A stretch of 58,128 bases of DNA from Myxococcaceae bacterium (GTDB lineage Bacteria; Myxococcota; Myxococcia; Myxococcales; Myxococcaceae): assembly GCA_019694595.1 (NCBI GenBank), contig JAIBBQ010000017.1:1-58128 (forward strand). The letters are read 5' to 3'. The notes under the pieces were generated by a model. That model saw only the letters and a list, made by a program, of their open reading frames with translations, ran no database searches and had not been told where the DNA came from. Positions 17,544 to 25,926 of the stretch are shown here, in pieces; within the stretch, counting starts at the first letter, position 1; every line of letters begins with the position of its first letter. The position numbers were made by a program, and so were the translations under genes.

Positions 17544-17569
17544 TTCATGGGGAATCGAACCCCCATGAA
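17544..17569. terminator. Perfect 9-bp hairpin between metalloprotease stop and pilT start
   Basis: TTCATGGGG (17544-17552) and CCCCATGAA (17561-17569) are perfect complements around an 8-base loop AATCGAAC. It lies about 44 bp downstream of the metalloprotease stop and about 90 bp upstream of the pilT-like start. There is no T-tract. On the minus strand the loop reads GTTCGATT, like a tRNA T-loop, but no tRNA body is present. Confidence 0.5.
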
Positions 17570-17612
17570 ATGTGCGGAAAACCCCGATGTGGCCTCGCCG
17601 GAAGCCCCGGGG

Positions 17613-20087
17613 CTAGCGGCGCGCGCGGCGGCGCAGCAGCGCGAGGGCGAGCAAGAGGCCCGGGCCGACGCCGGTCGAGCAGCCGCAGCCCTTGGAGGTG
17701 TTGCCGAGCGGGTCGGGGACCGCAGGCAAGCTGCCCGCGTCGTTCCCCACGCCCGCGTCGAAGGCGCCCGCGTCGGCCACGCCGGCGTCGTCGACCGTCA
17801 TCACGCCTGCGTCGCTGCCCGCGTCGGGCACCTCGCAGGTGTCGGCCTCGGTGTACGTGTACGCCAGGTTCTGCATCTGGCGGTCGCGGCGGCTGGTGTT
17901 GGCGACGGTGAAGTAGAGGTCGCCGCCGCAGGGCACCGCGATGGGGGCCACCGCTTCCATCGTCTGGTTGGTCGGTCGCGACGGGACGATGGCGAGGTCG
18001 GCGTCGTTGGTCACCTTGCCGTTCGCCTTGGCGAAGGTGATGGGCGCGTTGCTCTTCACCAGCAGCTGCAGCTGCGCGGTCGGCGTGGCCTGGAAGCCGA
18101 AGTACGGCCCGCTCACCTTGAGCGACTTGGCGCCCTTCGGCACGTGGATCTTCATCTGGTAGGGCCCGGGAATCGGCTCGCCCGCGGTCACCTGGGAGAA
18201 GTCGGCGCCGGGGATGATGTACACGTCGCGCTTGCCGGTGCCGGGGCTCACGTCGAGCACCTTGGAGCAGTGGCTCACGCCGCGCTGGTCGAAGATGGCC
18301 TTCATCTTCGATTCGGCCTGCGGGTCGCTGCTGAAGGCCTGGCCCACCGACGCGGAGATGATGGCCGCGGCCTTCTCGAAGCCCACGTCGGGCGGGAAGG
18401 AGATGACCGCGGCGTAGAAGGCGGCGTCGAAGGTGGCCTTGTCGGCGGCGAAGGCGGTGCTGCGCGCCTGCCACAGCGCGCCCGCGTAGTGCTGGCTGTC
18501 CTGGTGCGACTCGCCCCACAGCACGTCGGGGCACTTGAACTGGTTGTCGGCGTTGCGCAGCAGCTCGGTGGTGAAGGCGCTGCGGGGGCTCACGTAGACG
18601 CCGAGCTTCGACTCGTTGCCGGTCATGAACGCGAACACGTCGGCGGTGCCTTCGTGGAGCGCCGACGACTCGTTGTTGGCGCTGCGGTTGTCGAAGGTGA
18701 CCACCGTCTGCCAGTTCGACGTCGAGTAGACGACGCCGTGGCCGAACTCGTGCCACATCACCGGCGCGTCGTAGGCGAAGTCGGCGTGGTTGCCCTGGTA
18801 GATGACGAGCGCGTCGGTGGTGAAGGCGTACTGGGGCACCGAGGTGAACTGCATCTGCTCGCGGGGCATGAAGACCGCGTTCTCCACCCGCGACAGCTGG
18901 TTGCTCACGTAGACGCCCTGGCCGTTCTGGGTGGCGACGCTGAAGTCGGGCTCGCTGGAGTTCACCCACACCGCGGGTACCTGACCGGTCTTGAGGTCGC
19001 GGAGGATGAACGGCGAGAGGCCGGCGTCGACGCCGAACGGCCCCGTGGAGAGGGCTTCCACGAAGTCGTACACGCGGTTCACGTGGTAGTACGCCTGCAC
19101 CTCGGCGAAGGTGTCGAAGTCGGCCTTGGAGGCGTACGACGGGCTGAGCGTGCTCGGCGGGTCGACCGGCTCGTAGACGTAGTTGGCGTCGGGGTTCACC
19201 GCCGGATCGTTGCTGGCGCGCTGGACGCGATCGCAGATGGCGACGTCGAAGTTCACCGGCCCCTGGAACGTCTGCAGCATGCCGGTGGCGCGCTTGGCGC
19301 CGGCGTCCTCGAGGCAGTTGGCGGTCGGGCAGCAGTTGAACGCGCGGATGTGCTCGCCGTCGAGCTGACCGCCGTCGGACCGCAGGTGGGTCAGCATCAC
19401 CTGGGTCAGCGGGCCCTTGCCCACGCCGGCGTCGATGCCGCCCGGGCTGGGATCGTAGACCTGCGCGTCGACCGCGTGCAGCGCGCGATCCTCGACCCAC
19501 AGCACGTCGCCGGTGGTGGCGTCGACCGCGGCGTGCCAGTCCTGGCTCGAGCGCAGCGTGGGCACCCACACCAGGTAGCCCGCGTGGAGCGCGCTGCCGT
19601 TGAAGAAGGCGCGCGGCGCGTAGCCGCCTTGCACCTGGCCCTGGGCGTCGAGGAGCGCGCCGTCGATCTCCTTGGCGGCGGCGGCGAGCGCCTGCGGGCC
19701 GGTCAGCCGCGGGGTGAGCGCCGCGCTGGAGGCCCGGCGAATGCTCGAGGCCAGCCGCACCACGCGGCGGCCGGAGTCGAAGGTCACCACCACCCTCGAG
19801 CCGTGGACCTCGAGGCCGCCGACGTGCTGCGCGAGGTGCACCGCGCCGCCGAAGCGGCCGCCGAGCGCGGCGACCACCTCGAGCGTGTCGGTGGGCCCCA
19901 GGCCCAGCTCGTCGCGGCGCGACTCCGCGAAGCGCTTGGCGGCGAGCGCGAGGTCGCCCGGCTGGGGCGCGGACAGCACGCCGTGGACGAGCGCGAGCTC
20001 ACCGCCCGGGGCAGGGAGCACGAACGGCGCAGGAGCGGCAGCGGTGGCAGCGACGAGGAGAGGGATCAGGCTCATGGCGGCCGCCAC
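17613..20087 (-). CDS. Secreted zinc metalloprotease (thermolysin/fungalysin-like) with MYXO-CTERM-type tail
   Basis: 824 residues. It has a Sec signal peptide, then a propeptide-like region (about 40-230) with FTP/PepSY character (GVLSAPQPG, VVVTFDSGRRVVRL, GDVLWVEDRAL). The catalytic domain has HEFGHG near residue 446 and a downstream Glu in SALHEGTADVFA, i.e. the gluzincin HExxH...E arrangement. A beta domain follows near 620-740, then Asp-Ala-Gly-rich repeats. The C terminus is KGCGC, a hydrophobic helix and RRRARR, the MYXO-CTERM sorting pattern. It is probably a cell-surface or secreted predatory or nutritional protease. The start is ambiguous between GTG 20087 and ATG 20075; both keep the signal peptide. 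Confidence 0.85.
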   Translation of the reverse strand: MAAAMSLIPLLVAATAAAPAPFVLPAPGGELALVHGVLSAPQPGDLALAAKRFAESRRDELGLGPTDTLEVVAALGGRFGGAVHLAQHVGGLEVHGSRVVVTFDSGRRVVRLASSIRRASSAALTPRLTGPQALAAAAKEIDGALLDAQGQVQGGYAPRAFFNGSALHAGYLVWVPTLRSSQDWHAAVDATTGDVLWVEDRALHAVDAQVYDPSPGGIDAGVGKGPLTQVMLTHLRSDGGQLDGEHIRAFNCCPTANCLEDAGAKRATGMLQTFQGPVNFDVAICDRVQRASNDPAVNPDANYVYEPVDPPSTLSPSYASKADFDTFAEVQAYYHVNRVYDFVEALSTGPFGVDAGLSPFILRDLKTGQVPAVWVNSSEPDFSVATQNGQGVYVSNQLSRVENAVFMPREQMQFTSVPQYAFTTDALVIYQGNHADFAYDAPVMWHEFGHGVVYSTSNWQTVVTFDNRSANNESSALHEGTADVFAFMTGNESKLGVYVSPRSAFTTELLRNADNQFKCPDVLWGESHQDSQHYAGALWQARSTAFAADKATFDAAFYAAVISFPPDVGFEKAAAIISASVGQAFSSDPQAESKMKAIFDQRGVSHCSKVLDVSPGTGKRDVYIIPGADFSQVTAGEPIPGPYQMKIHVPKGAKSLKVSGPYFGFQATPTAQLQLLVKSNAPITFAKANGKVTNDADLAIVPSRPTNQTMEAVAPIAVPCGGDLYFTVANTSRRDRQMQNLAYTYTEADTCEVPDAGSDAGVMTVDDAGVADAGAFDAGVGNDAGSLPAVPDPLGNTSKGCGCSTGVGPGLLLALALLRRRARR

Positions 20088-20198
20088 GTAACACCCGCCC
20101 CCTGCCGCGCGCGAGCCGAAGTGCCTCCGGCCATGCCGCAGTGCGTTTCAATTCAATGAGCGGGAGGACCTCGAGTCCGCGCCGGAGCCCCCCCGACG

Positions 20199-20834
20199 TC
20201 AGGGCGCGGTGGTGGGCTGGGCCGCGACCGACTGCCAGCCTTCGGCGCACTGCTGCACGTCGGGGTAATACGCCTGCGCGCTCTGGCAGTAGTAGTAGAC
20301 GGGCGGCTCGCTGATGGGCTGCGCTGCCGGCGGCGGCGCGGCCGTGGGGTACGGGTAGACCGGCGCCGAGTACGGGTACCAGGCGCTGCCCACGCCCCAC
20401 CACCAGCCGACCGTGGTGCCGTGCCAGCCGTAGTACCAGCGGCCGGTGCGCCAGCCCGGCGAGCCGAAGCTCACCACCACCGACGGCGCGCTCCAGCCGA
20501 ACGAAGGCCGCACCACCGGGACGTAGACCGGCGCCCGCCAGCGCTCGACGACCACCGGTGCGCGGTAGTGCACGCCGAAGTTGCCGCCCCAGGTGCCGCT
20601 GCCGCCCCAGCTGCCGCCGTGGCTCCATCCGCCGCTGTGGCCCCAGCCTCCGCCATGGCCCCAGCCTCCGCCGCCGCGCACGAAGCCCCCGCCGCCCCAC
20701 CCACCGTGGCCGAAACCGCCGCGGCCGTGGGCGAGCGCGAGCCCGGGGCTGAGGGCCACCGCCAGGCCGAGCGCGAGGAGCGCCCGGCGGAAGGTGGAAC
20801 CGGCTGCAACTGCTGAGGTCTTGGTCGTCTGCAT
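20199..20834 (-). CDS. Exported Gly/His/Trp-rich protein, function unknown
   Basis: 211 residues: signal peptide ending LSPGLALA, then a low-complexity Gly-Trp-His block (about 37-85), a middle region with many Tyr/Trp (RTGRWYYGWHGTTVGWWW) and a C-terminal YYYCQSAQAYYPDVQQCAEGW motif. The last motif, two Cys among aromatics, is seen in many small proteobacterial exported proteins of unknown role. It is probably periplasmic or surface associated. The His content could bind metal, but nothing in the sequence proves it. The gene stands alone between the metalloprotease and the ankyrin gene, all on the minus strand. Confidence 0.65.
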   Translation of the reverse strand: MQTTKTSAVAAGSTFRRALLALGLAVALSPGLALAHGRGGFGHGGWGGGGFVRGGGGWGHGGGWGHSGGWSHGGSWGGSGTWGGNFGVHYRAPVVVERWRAPVYVPVVRPSFGWSAPSVVVSFGSPGWRTGRWYYGWHGTTVGWWWGVGSAWYPYSAPVYPYPTAAPPPAAQPISEPPVYYYCQSAQAYYPDVQQCAEGWQSVAAQPTTAP

Positions 20835-20895
20835 GGCATCACCTGCGGACTGCGAGGTGCTTCAATGACACCAACGCACAGTCAGGCGCCGAAAT

Positions 20896-21642
20896 TCAAT
20901 GGCTTCGGGTCACTCGCAGCCGCAGCGCGCCGACGAGCTCCTCGTGCCCCAGTTCGCGGGCCAGGTCCTCCGCGGACAGCGAGGCGCCGTCGCGCTCCCA
21001 CCGCGCGGTGACGTCGACGCCCTCGGCGACGAGGAAGCGGACGATGCGGGCCGCGCGGGCCTCGACCGCCGCGTGCAACAGCGGGCGGTGGCCTTCGCTC
21101 GAGCGCTCGAACTGCTCCGGGAGATCGGGCGTGTACCCGTCGCGGAAGGCCTCGATGTCGTCGGCGTCGAGCGCCTGGCGTACCAGCCGCAGCCCGCGGT
21201 CCGACAGGCCGAGCTGCCGCCGCTGGGTCGGCGACAGGCGCGGCGCGGGGAGCGCGCCTCTCCAGTCGGTGGTCTCGAGCGACGGGTGGAGCCCGAGCCG
21301 GGGCCGCTCGCTGGTGGCGCGATCGACGTGCTTGGCCGCCTCCGCGCGGCGCCCGGCCTTCATCAGCTCGAGGCCGAGCTCGAGCTCCAGCTCCCAGCGC
21401 AGATCGTCGTCGCCGCCGTGGGCCGCGATGGCGGCGCGGTAGGCCTCGATGGCGTGCGGCACCTGGCCGAGCTTCGCGTGGCAGTAGGCGCGCACCCGCA
21501 AGGCCTGCAGCGGCGCGCGCGCGCCCAAGGTGGACAGCGTCTCCAGCGCGGCGTCGTAGTCACCCGCCTGGTACTCGCGGATCGCGCGCTGCACGGCGCT
21601 CGTCGGTTTGGGCACGGGGGGCGTTCTCGGTCGTGGGCTCAT
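20896..21642 (-). CDS. TPR plus ankyrin-like repeat protein
   Basis: 248 residues without signal peptide. The N-terminal ~110 residues form TPR helices (AIREYQAGDYDAALETLSTL, AYCHAKLGQVPHAIEAYRAA). The C-terminal ~90 residues read as ankyrin-like repeats (GHRPLLHAAVEARAARIVRFL, then EGVDVTARWERDGASLSAEDLA). It is a cytoplasmic protein-protein adaptor by type; partner unknown. It is divergent from the four-helix membrane protein gene, with only 33 bp between the starts. Confidence 0.65.
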   Translation of the reverse strand: MSPRPRTPPVPKPTSAVQRAIREYQAGDYDAALETLSTLGARAPLQALRVRAYCHAKLGQVPHAIEAYRAAIAAHGGDDDLRWELELELGLELMKAGRRAEAAKHVDRATSERPRLGLHPSLETTDWRGALPAPRLSPTQRRQLGLSDRGLRLVRQALDADDIEAFRDGYTPDLPEQFERSSEGHRPLLHAAVEARAARIVRFLVAEGVDVTARWERDGASLSAEDLARELGHEELVGALRLRVTRSH

Positions 21643-21675
21643 CCGCGGCGCCGCGACGCTAGATTGAGCGGCAGC

Positions 21676-22206
21676 ATGATCAAGGTTTGCGCCCTGGTGC
21701 TCGCGGTCCAGCTGGCCGCGCCGCTCGACCTGCGGGCGGTGAACCAGTCGCGGCTCGACGCCAACCGCACCGCGATGACCGTGCTGGCCTCGTGGGCCAC
21801 CGCGAACCTGGTGGCGGGCCTGGGGGCGTTCGCCACCGACAGCCCGCGCTGGCGCGCCTTCTTCCTCGGCGGCGCGGCGTGGAACGTGGTGAACGAGGTG
21901 CTCGCCGGCGTCGCGCTGGGCAGCCTGGTGCGCAGCGACCCCGGCGCGCTCGACTTCCAGCAGAGCCTGAACGAGGGCCTGGGCCTCGAGAAGACCTACC
22001 TCTTCAACGCCGGCCTCGACGTGGCGTACCTCGCCGCCGCGGGCGGCCTCATGCTCTGGGGCCGGCTCGACGACTCACCGCGGCTCACCGGGCTGGGCAA
22101 CGCGCTGCTCTTGCAGGGGGCGTTCCTGCTGGTCTTCGACTCGGTGATGGCGCTGGTCATCGGCGGGCTCAACCGCCCGCTGGTCGCCGCGGCCCGGCCG
22201 AATTGA
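21676..22206 (+). CDS. Four-helix membrane protein, DUF6992-like
   Basis: 176 residues with an N-terminal hydrophobic/signal segment and about four membrane helices. The order LDANRTAMTVLASWATANLV, then FFLGGAAWNVVNEVLAG, resembles the small DUF6992 family (NR...LggWa..N / N..WN.vN). The first ATG at 21676 gives a good N terminus. Function of the family is unknown to me. It is followed 45 bp later by another envelope gene on the same strand. Confidence 0.6.
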   Translation: MIKVCALVLAVQLAAPLDLRAVNQSRLDANRTAMTVLASWATANLVAGLGAFATDSPRWRAFFLGGAAWNVVNEVLAGVALGSLVRSDPGALDFQQSLNEGLGLEKTYLFNAGLDVAYLAAAGGLMLWGRLDDSPRLTGLGNALLLQGAFLLVFDSVMALVIGGLNRPLVAAARPN

Positions 22207-22251
22207 AGGCGCGGCGCCGTCCCTCTACGGTGCGTGCCCCGGAGGTCGCTC

Positions 22252-23193
22252 ATGTTCCGCTGGCCGTTGATGCTGGCCCTGCTGTCACTCCCCGCCGTGG
22301 CGGACCCGCAGGGCTTTTCCTCCGACGGTCGTTACTGGGTCACCACCGAGACCCTGTCCGGGACGCTGGGCCAGGTCGACGAGAACACCGGCGCGCAGGA
22401 AGGGCCGTTCTGGTCCGCGTCGCTCGCGGTGGTGAACGACCTGCTCACCGGCAAGGCGGAGCGCTACGCCCTCTCGCTCAAGGGCGACGACAAGAAGGCG
22501 ACCGCCAAGGCGCAGGACGCGGTGAAGGGGCTGCCCGACGCGGCGGCGTACGAAGGCTGGAAGAAGGAGCACCCGCTGACGCTGCACCTCTCGCGCACCT
22601 CGCCCGACGGCAAGCGCACCGCGGAGATCTCGGTGAAGCCCAGCGACGAGGTGTCGTGGAAGCAGGGCACCTTCACCTTCGAGCGCATGTTCAGCGACGA
22701 CGGGTGCCGCTCGTTGCTCACCTTCTCGGTGGTGACCGACGGCAAGGCGCAGCCCGTGCAGACCTGGTGGGGCGAAGGCCCTTCGGCGGGCATGCTGTCG
22801 GGCACCGTGAAGCCGGCCTGGTCTCCCGACGGCCGGCGGGTGGCGTGGGTCATTCACCGCAACATGGGCATGGTGCGCGACACCGCGATGGACCTGGTCA
22901 AGCTGAGCGCCACCTCGGGCCCGCGCGTCGAGGTGCTCGCCGACAAGAGCATCGCCGAGCAGGCGGTGCCCAAGGTGACGGAGGCGCTGGGGCTCAAGGG
23001 CACCTTCGTGGCCAACGTCGGCCCGGCGAAGAAGGCCCGCGACGCTTCCGTCGTCTACGCCGCCAAGGGCTTCGAGGCCCAGGCGAAGGAGCTCGCGGCG
23101 CTGGTGCCCGGGGGCGCCACCGTGGAGCCGCTCACCTGGAAGACGGAGTCCGAGCTGGTGATCGCCGCCGGCCGCTCGGTGCTCAAGCCCTGA
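22252..23193 (+). CDS. Exported protein with LytR_C-like C-terminal domain
   Basis: 313 residues: signal peptide (MFRWPLMLALLSLPAVA), then a beta-rich domain that contains 'SPDGRRVAWV', typical of propeller or PD40-like strands. A C-terminal segment (about 235-313; GTFVANVGPAKKARDASVVYAAKGFE, shown in parts: GTFVANVG, KKARDASVVYA, ESELVIAAG) has the alpha/beta pattern of LytR_C domains. The ATG is preceded by GGAGG at a spacing of 6. Its stop codon overlaps the start of the cytochrome gene (CTGA), which implies joint expression. Function is unknown. Confidence 0.62.
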   Translation: MFRWPLMLALLSLPAVADPQGFSSDGRYWVTTETLSGTLGQVDENTGAQEGPFWSASLAVVNDLLTGKAERYALSLKGDDKKATAKAQDAVKGLPDAAAYEGWKKEHPLTLHLSRTSPDGKRTAEISVKPSDEVSWKQGTFTFERMFSDDGCRSLLTFSVVTDGKAQPVQTWWGEGPSAGMLSGTVKPAWSPDGRRVAWVIHRNMGMVRDTAMDLVKLSATSGPRVEVLADKSIAEQAVPKVTEALGLKGTFVANVGPAKKARDASVVYAAKGFEAQAKELAALVPGGATVEPLTWKTESELVIAAGRSVLKP

Positions 23194-24176
23194 AGGCGCG
23201 GCTCTTCGCCATCGCGCTCGCCCTGGCCTCCTGCGCGCCGCGGCTGAGCCGTGCGCCGAGCGTCAGCCTGGTCAACGGCGGCCGGGCACCGCTCGAGGGC
23301 GTGGTGGCCCCGCAGGGCTTCGACGTCTCGGCGCGCAGCTGCCTCGACTGCCACGCAGACGCGTCCCACGCGTGGGCGGGCTCACGGCACGCGGCGGCGT
23401 TCGAGAACGCCATCTTCCAGGCCTCGTTCGCCCGGGAACCGAGAACGTGGTGCGTCAACTGCCACGCGCCGCTGCCCGAGCAGGCGCGGGGCGCGCTGCG
23501 CGCCGAAGGCGTCAACTGCGCGGCGTGCCATCTGCGCGACGGGGTGGTGCTCGTCGCCGGGCTGCCCAGCGCCAGCGGCACCGCGGCCCACCCGGAGCGC
23601 CAGGAGCGCGGCCTCACCGACGGGGCGCTCTGCGCCGGCTGCCACCAGTTCGACTTTCCGGGCACCCACGCGCCGATGCAGAACACGGTGGCGGAATGGA
23701 AGGCCTGGGGGCGCGCCCGGCCGTGCGTGGACTGCCATTCGCACGCGCTGGGCGGCGCGCACGACGAGGCGCGGGTGAGCGAGGCGCTCGAGCTCTCGGC
23801 CACCGCGCGCGGCGACGAGGTCGACGTGGCGATCGCGCTCCGCGGGGTGGGGCACCGCTTCCCGTCGGGCGACCCGTTCCGCCGGCTCATCGTCGAGCTC
23901 TGCCAGGGCCCGCCGTCGTCGCTGGAAGAAGGCGCGGGCGGCTGCGCGGTGGAGGCGGCGCGCGTGCTGCGCCGCGAGGTGAACCCCGACACCTTCGCGC
24001 TGGTGCGCGAGGGCGCGGTGCCGCCACAGGGGCTGAACTTCACGCTCCACGCCCCATCCGCCACCCACTACCGCGTGGAGTACCGCTTCGCGGCGCCGAG
24101 CACCGAGGCCGCGCTGGCGCCCTGGGACACCGCCTTCGAGGTGGCGCGCGGCACCATCGGCGGCCGGGTGAAGTAA
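23190..24176 (+). CDS. Pentaheme c-type cytochrome lipoprotein, apparent CTG start
   Basis: 328 residues with five CxxCH heme sites at residues 51, 88, 110, 138 and 159, all in the N-terminal half. The C-terminal half is a beta-rich domain (LELSATARGDEVDVAIALRGVGHRFPSG). The N terminus KARLFAIALALASC is a lipoprotein signal with Cys15. No ATG, GTG or TTG lies near the start of this signal; the only suitable codon is CTG at 23190, which overlaps the upstream TGA as CTGA, the same geometry as the NTGA overlaps elsewhere in the window. A later GTG (about 23299) would lose the signal peptide. Multiheme cytochromes of this kind carry electrons in the periplasm or at the surface. Confidence 0.75.
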   Translation: MKARLFAIALALASCAPRLSRAPSVSLVNGGRAPLEGVVAPQGFDVSARSCLDCHADASHAWAGSRHAAAFENAIFQASFAREPRTWCVNCHAPLPEQARGALRAEGVNCAACHLRDGVVLVAGLPSASGTAAHPERQERGLTDGALCAGCHQFDFPGTHAPMQNTVAEWKAWGRARPCVDCHSHALGGAHDEARVSEALELSATARGDEVDVAIALRGVGHRFPSGDPFRRLIVELCQGPPSSLEEGAGGCAVEAARVLRREVNPDTFALVREGAVPPQGLNFTLHAPSATHYRVEYRFAAPSTEAALAPWDTAFEVARGTIGGRVK

Positions 24177-24186
24177 GGAGCCGACG

Positions 24187-24849
24187 ATGGACGAGCGCAC
24201 CGTGCAGCGCAGCACCGCGGCCGGCCTGGCATCGGAGCTGGTGAGCCAGTTCGAGTCGGCCGCGCGCAAGGCGATCGCCGCGCGGGGCCGCTTCACCTGC
24301 GCGCTCACCGGTGGCTCCACCGCCAAGCTCCTGTACCCGAGCCTCGCCCGCGCCGACGTCGACTGGCGGTGCGTGGAGCTCTTCCTGGGCGACGAGCGGC
24401 TGGTCCCGGCCGACGACCCCGAGAGCAACGGTCGCCTGCTCGCCGCCACCTTCCCGCTGCGCGTGCTGCACCGGGTGCGCACCGAGCTTCCGGGCGACGA
24501 CGCGGCGCGGGACTACGAAGGCCGGCTGCCCGCCGAGCTCGACGTGGTGCACCTGGGCGTGGGCCCCGACGGCCACGTGTGCTCGCTCTTCCCCGGGCAT
24601 GCGCTCTTGTCCGAGCGGAGCCGCCGGGTGTCGTGGCTGAGCGACTCGCCCAAGCCGCCGCCGGGGCGGGTGACGCTCACGCTGGAGGCGCTGTCCCGTG
24701 CGCGGGAACTCTGGTTCTTCGCCATGGGCGCCGAGAAGGCGACCGCGGTGCGCGAGGCGCGGGAAGGGCGCAGCCCGGCTGCGCTCGCACGCGCGGTGGC
24801 GCGCCGAGCGGCGTGGTTCGTCGACGACGCTGCCGCCGGCGCGGCGTGA
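24187..24849 (+). CDS. pgl: 6-phosphogluconolactonase
   Basis: 220 residues of the DevB/SOL-type glucosamine-6-phosphate isomerase-like fold. Signatures are ALTGGSTAKLLYP, VELFLGDERLVPADDPESN and VHLGVGPDGHVCSLFPGH. It hydrolyses 6-phosphogluconolactone in the oxidative pentose phosphate pathway. AAGGAG lies just upstream of the ATG. It is the first of pgl-gnd-zwf. It sits 10 bp after the cytochrome stop, so it could be read from the same transcript. Confidence 0.92.
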   Translation: MDERTVQRSTAAGLASELVSQFESAARKAIAARGRFTCALTGGSTAKLLYPSLARADVDWRCVELFLGDERLVPADDPESNGRLLAATFPLRVLHRVRTELPGDDAARDYEGRLPAELDVVHLGVGPDGHVCSLFPGHALLSERSRRVSWLSDSPKPPPGRVTLTLEALSRARELWFFAMGAEKATAVREAREGRSPAALARAVARRAAWFVDDAAAGAA

Positions 24850-24915
24850 TTTCCGTCGACCCCCTCGGGGCCGGGCGCGTTAGCGTGCGCCCGCACTCGA
24901 CTTCGGGAGGTCACG

Positions 24916-25926
24916 GTGGACATCGGAATGGTGGGACTCGGCCGGATGGGCGGGAACATGGTGCGGCGGCTGATGGCGAAGGGCCACCGCTGCGTCGCGC
25001 ACAACTCGTCCGAGAGGTCGATTCACGAGCTGGCCAAGGAAGGCGCGGTGCCCGCGCTCACCACCAAGGCGCTCGTGGCCGCGCTCCCCAAGCCCCGCCT
25101 GGTGTGGCTCATGGTGCCCGCGGCGGTGGTGGACACGGCCATCGACGGCCTGGTGCCGCTGCTCGACCCGGGCGACACCATCGTCGACGGCGGCAACTCG
25201 CACTACCAGGACGACCTGGTGCGCGCGAAGCGGCTCAAGGACAAGGGCCTGCACTACCTCGACGCCGGCGTCAGCGGCGGCATCTTCGGGAAGGATCGCG
25301 GCTACTGCCTGATGATCGGCGGCGAGGCCGAGGTGGTGAAGCGCTACGAGCCGATCTTCGCCGCGCTGGCCCCGGGCAAGGACGCCGCGCCGCCCACGCC
25401 GGGCCGCAACGGAGGCTCGGCGGAGCAGGGCTGGCTGCACTGCGGCCCCGCGGGCGCCGGGCACTTCGTGAAGATGGTCCACAACGCCATCGAGTACGGA
25501 ATGATGGCGGCGTACGCCGAAGGCTTCAACGTGCTGAAGCACGCCAACGCCGGCAAGGGCTCGCACGCGAAGGACGCGGAGACCACGCCGATGCGGCACC
25601 CGGAGCACTACCAGTACGACTTCGACCTGAAGGAGATCTCCGAGCTCTGGCGGCGCGGCAGCGTGGTCTCGTCGTGGCTGCTCGACCTCTCGGCGCAGGC
25701 GTTCGCGGCCGATCCGGCGCTCCAGCAGTTCGCCGGCAAGGTGTCGGACTCGGGCGAAGGCCGGTGGACGCTGGCGGCCGCGAACGACCTCGCGGTGCCG
25801 GCTCACGTGCTCGCCGCGTCACTCTTCGAGCGCTTCAGCTCGCGCGGTGAGGCGGAGTTCGGCAACAAGTACCTGTCGGCGCTGCGCTTCGGCTTCGGCG
25901 GTCACCTGGAGAAGAAGTCGTCGTGA
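24916..25926 (+). CDS. gnd: 6-phosphogluconate dehydrogenase, decarboxylating (short, GndA/YqeC-type)
   Basis: 336 residues. N-terminal Rossmann motif [43 protein letters not shown], and the catalytic segment [14 protein letters not shown] (Lys and His-Asn pair). It converts 6-phosphogluconate to ribulose-5-phosphate and CO2. At about 336 residues it belongs to the short class, whose characterised members often prefer NAD; coenzyme preference here is inferred. The GTG start at 24916 follows GGGAGG. Its TGA overlaps the GTG of zwf as GTGA. Confidence 0.92.
   Translation: MDIGMVGLGRMGGNMVRRLMAKGHRCVAHNSSERSIHELAKEGAVPALTTKALVAALPKPRLVWLMVPAAVVDTAIDGLVPLLDPGDTIVDGGNSHYQDDLVRAKRLKDKGLHYLDAGVSGGIFGKDRGYCLMIGGEAEVVKRYEPIFAALAPGKDAAPPTPGRNGGSAEQGWLHCGPAGAGHFVKMVHNAIEYGMMAAYAEGFNVLKHANAGKGSHAKDAETTPMRHPEHYQYDFDLKEISELWRRGSVVSSWLLDLSAQAFAADPALQQFAGKVSDSGEGRWTLAAANDLAVPAHVLAASLFERFSSRGEAEFGNKYLSALRFGFGGHLEKKSS

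Noticed and set aside
17544-17569. A tRNA gene
   Set aside because: Only a T-arm-like hairpin is present. The bases before and after cannot form acceptor, D or anticodon arms and there is no CCA.
17430-20159. Open frame of 909 codons on the plus strand opposite the metalloprotease
   Set aside because: It mirrors the codon structure of the metalloprotease, is His/Arg/Val-rich with no domain, and the opposite strand has a signal peptide, HEFGH and a MYXO-CTERM-type tail. High GC makes such antisense frames common.
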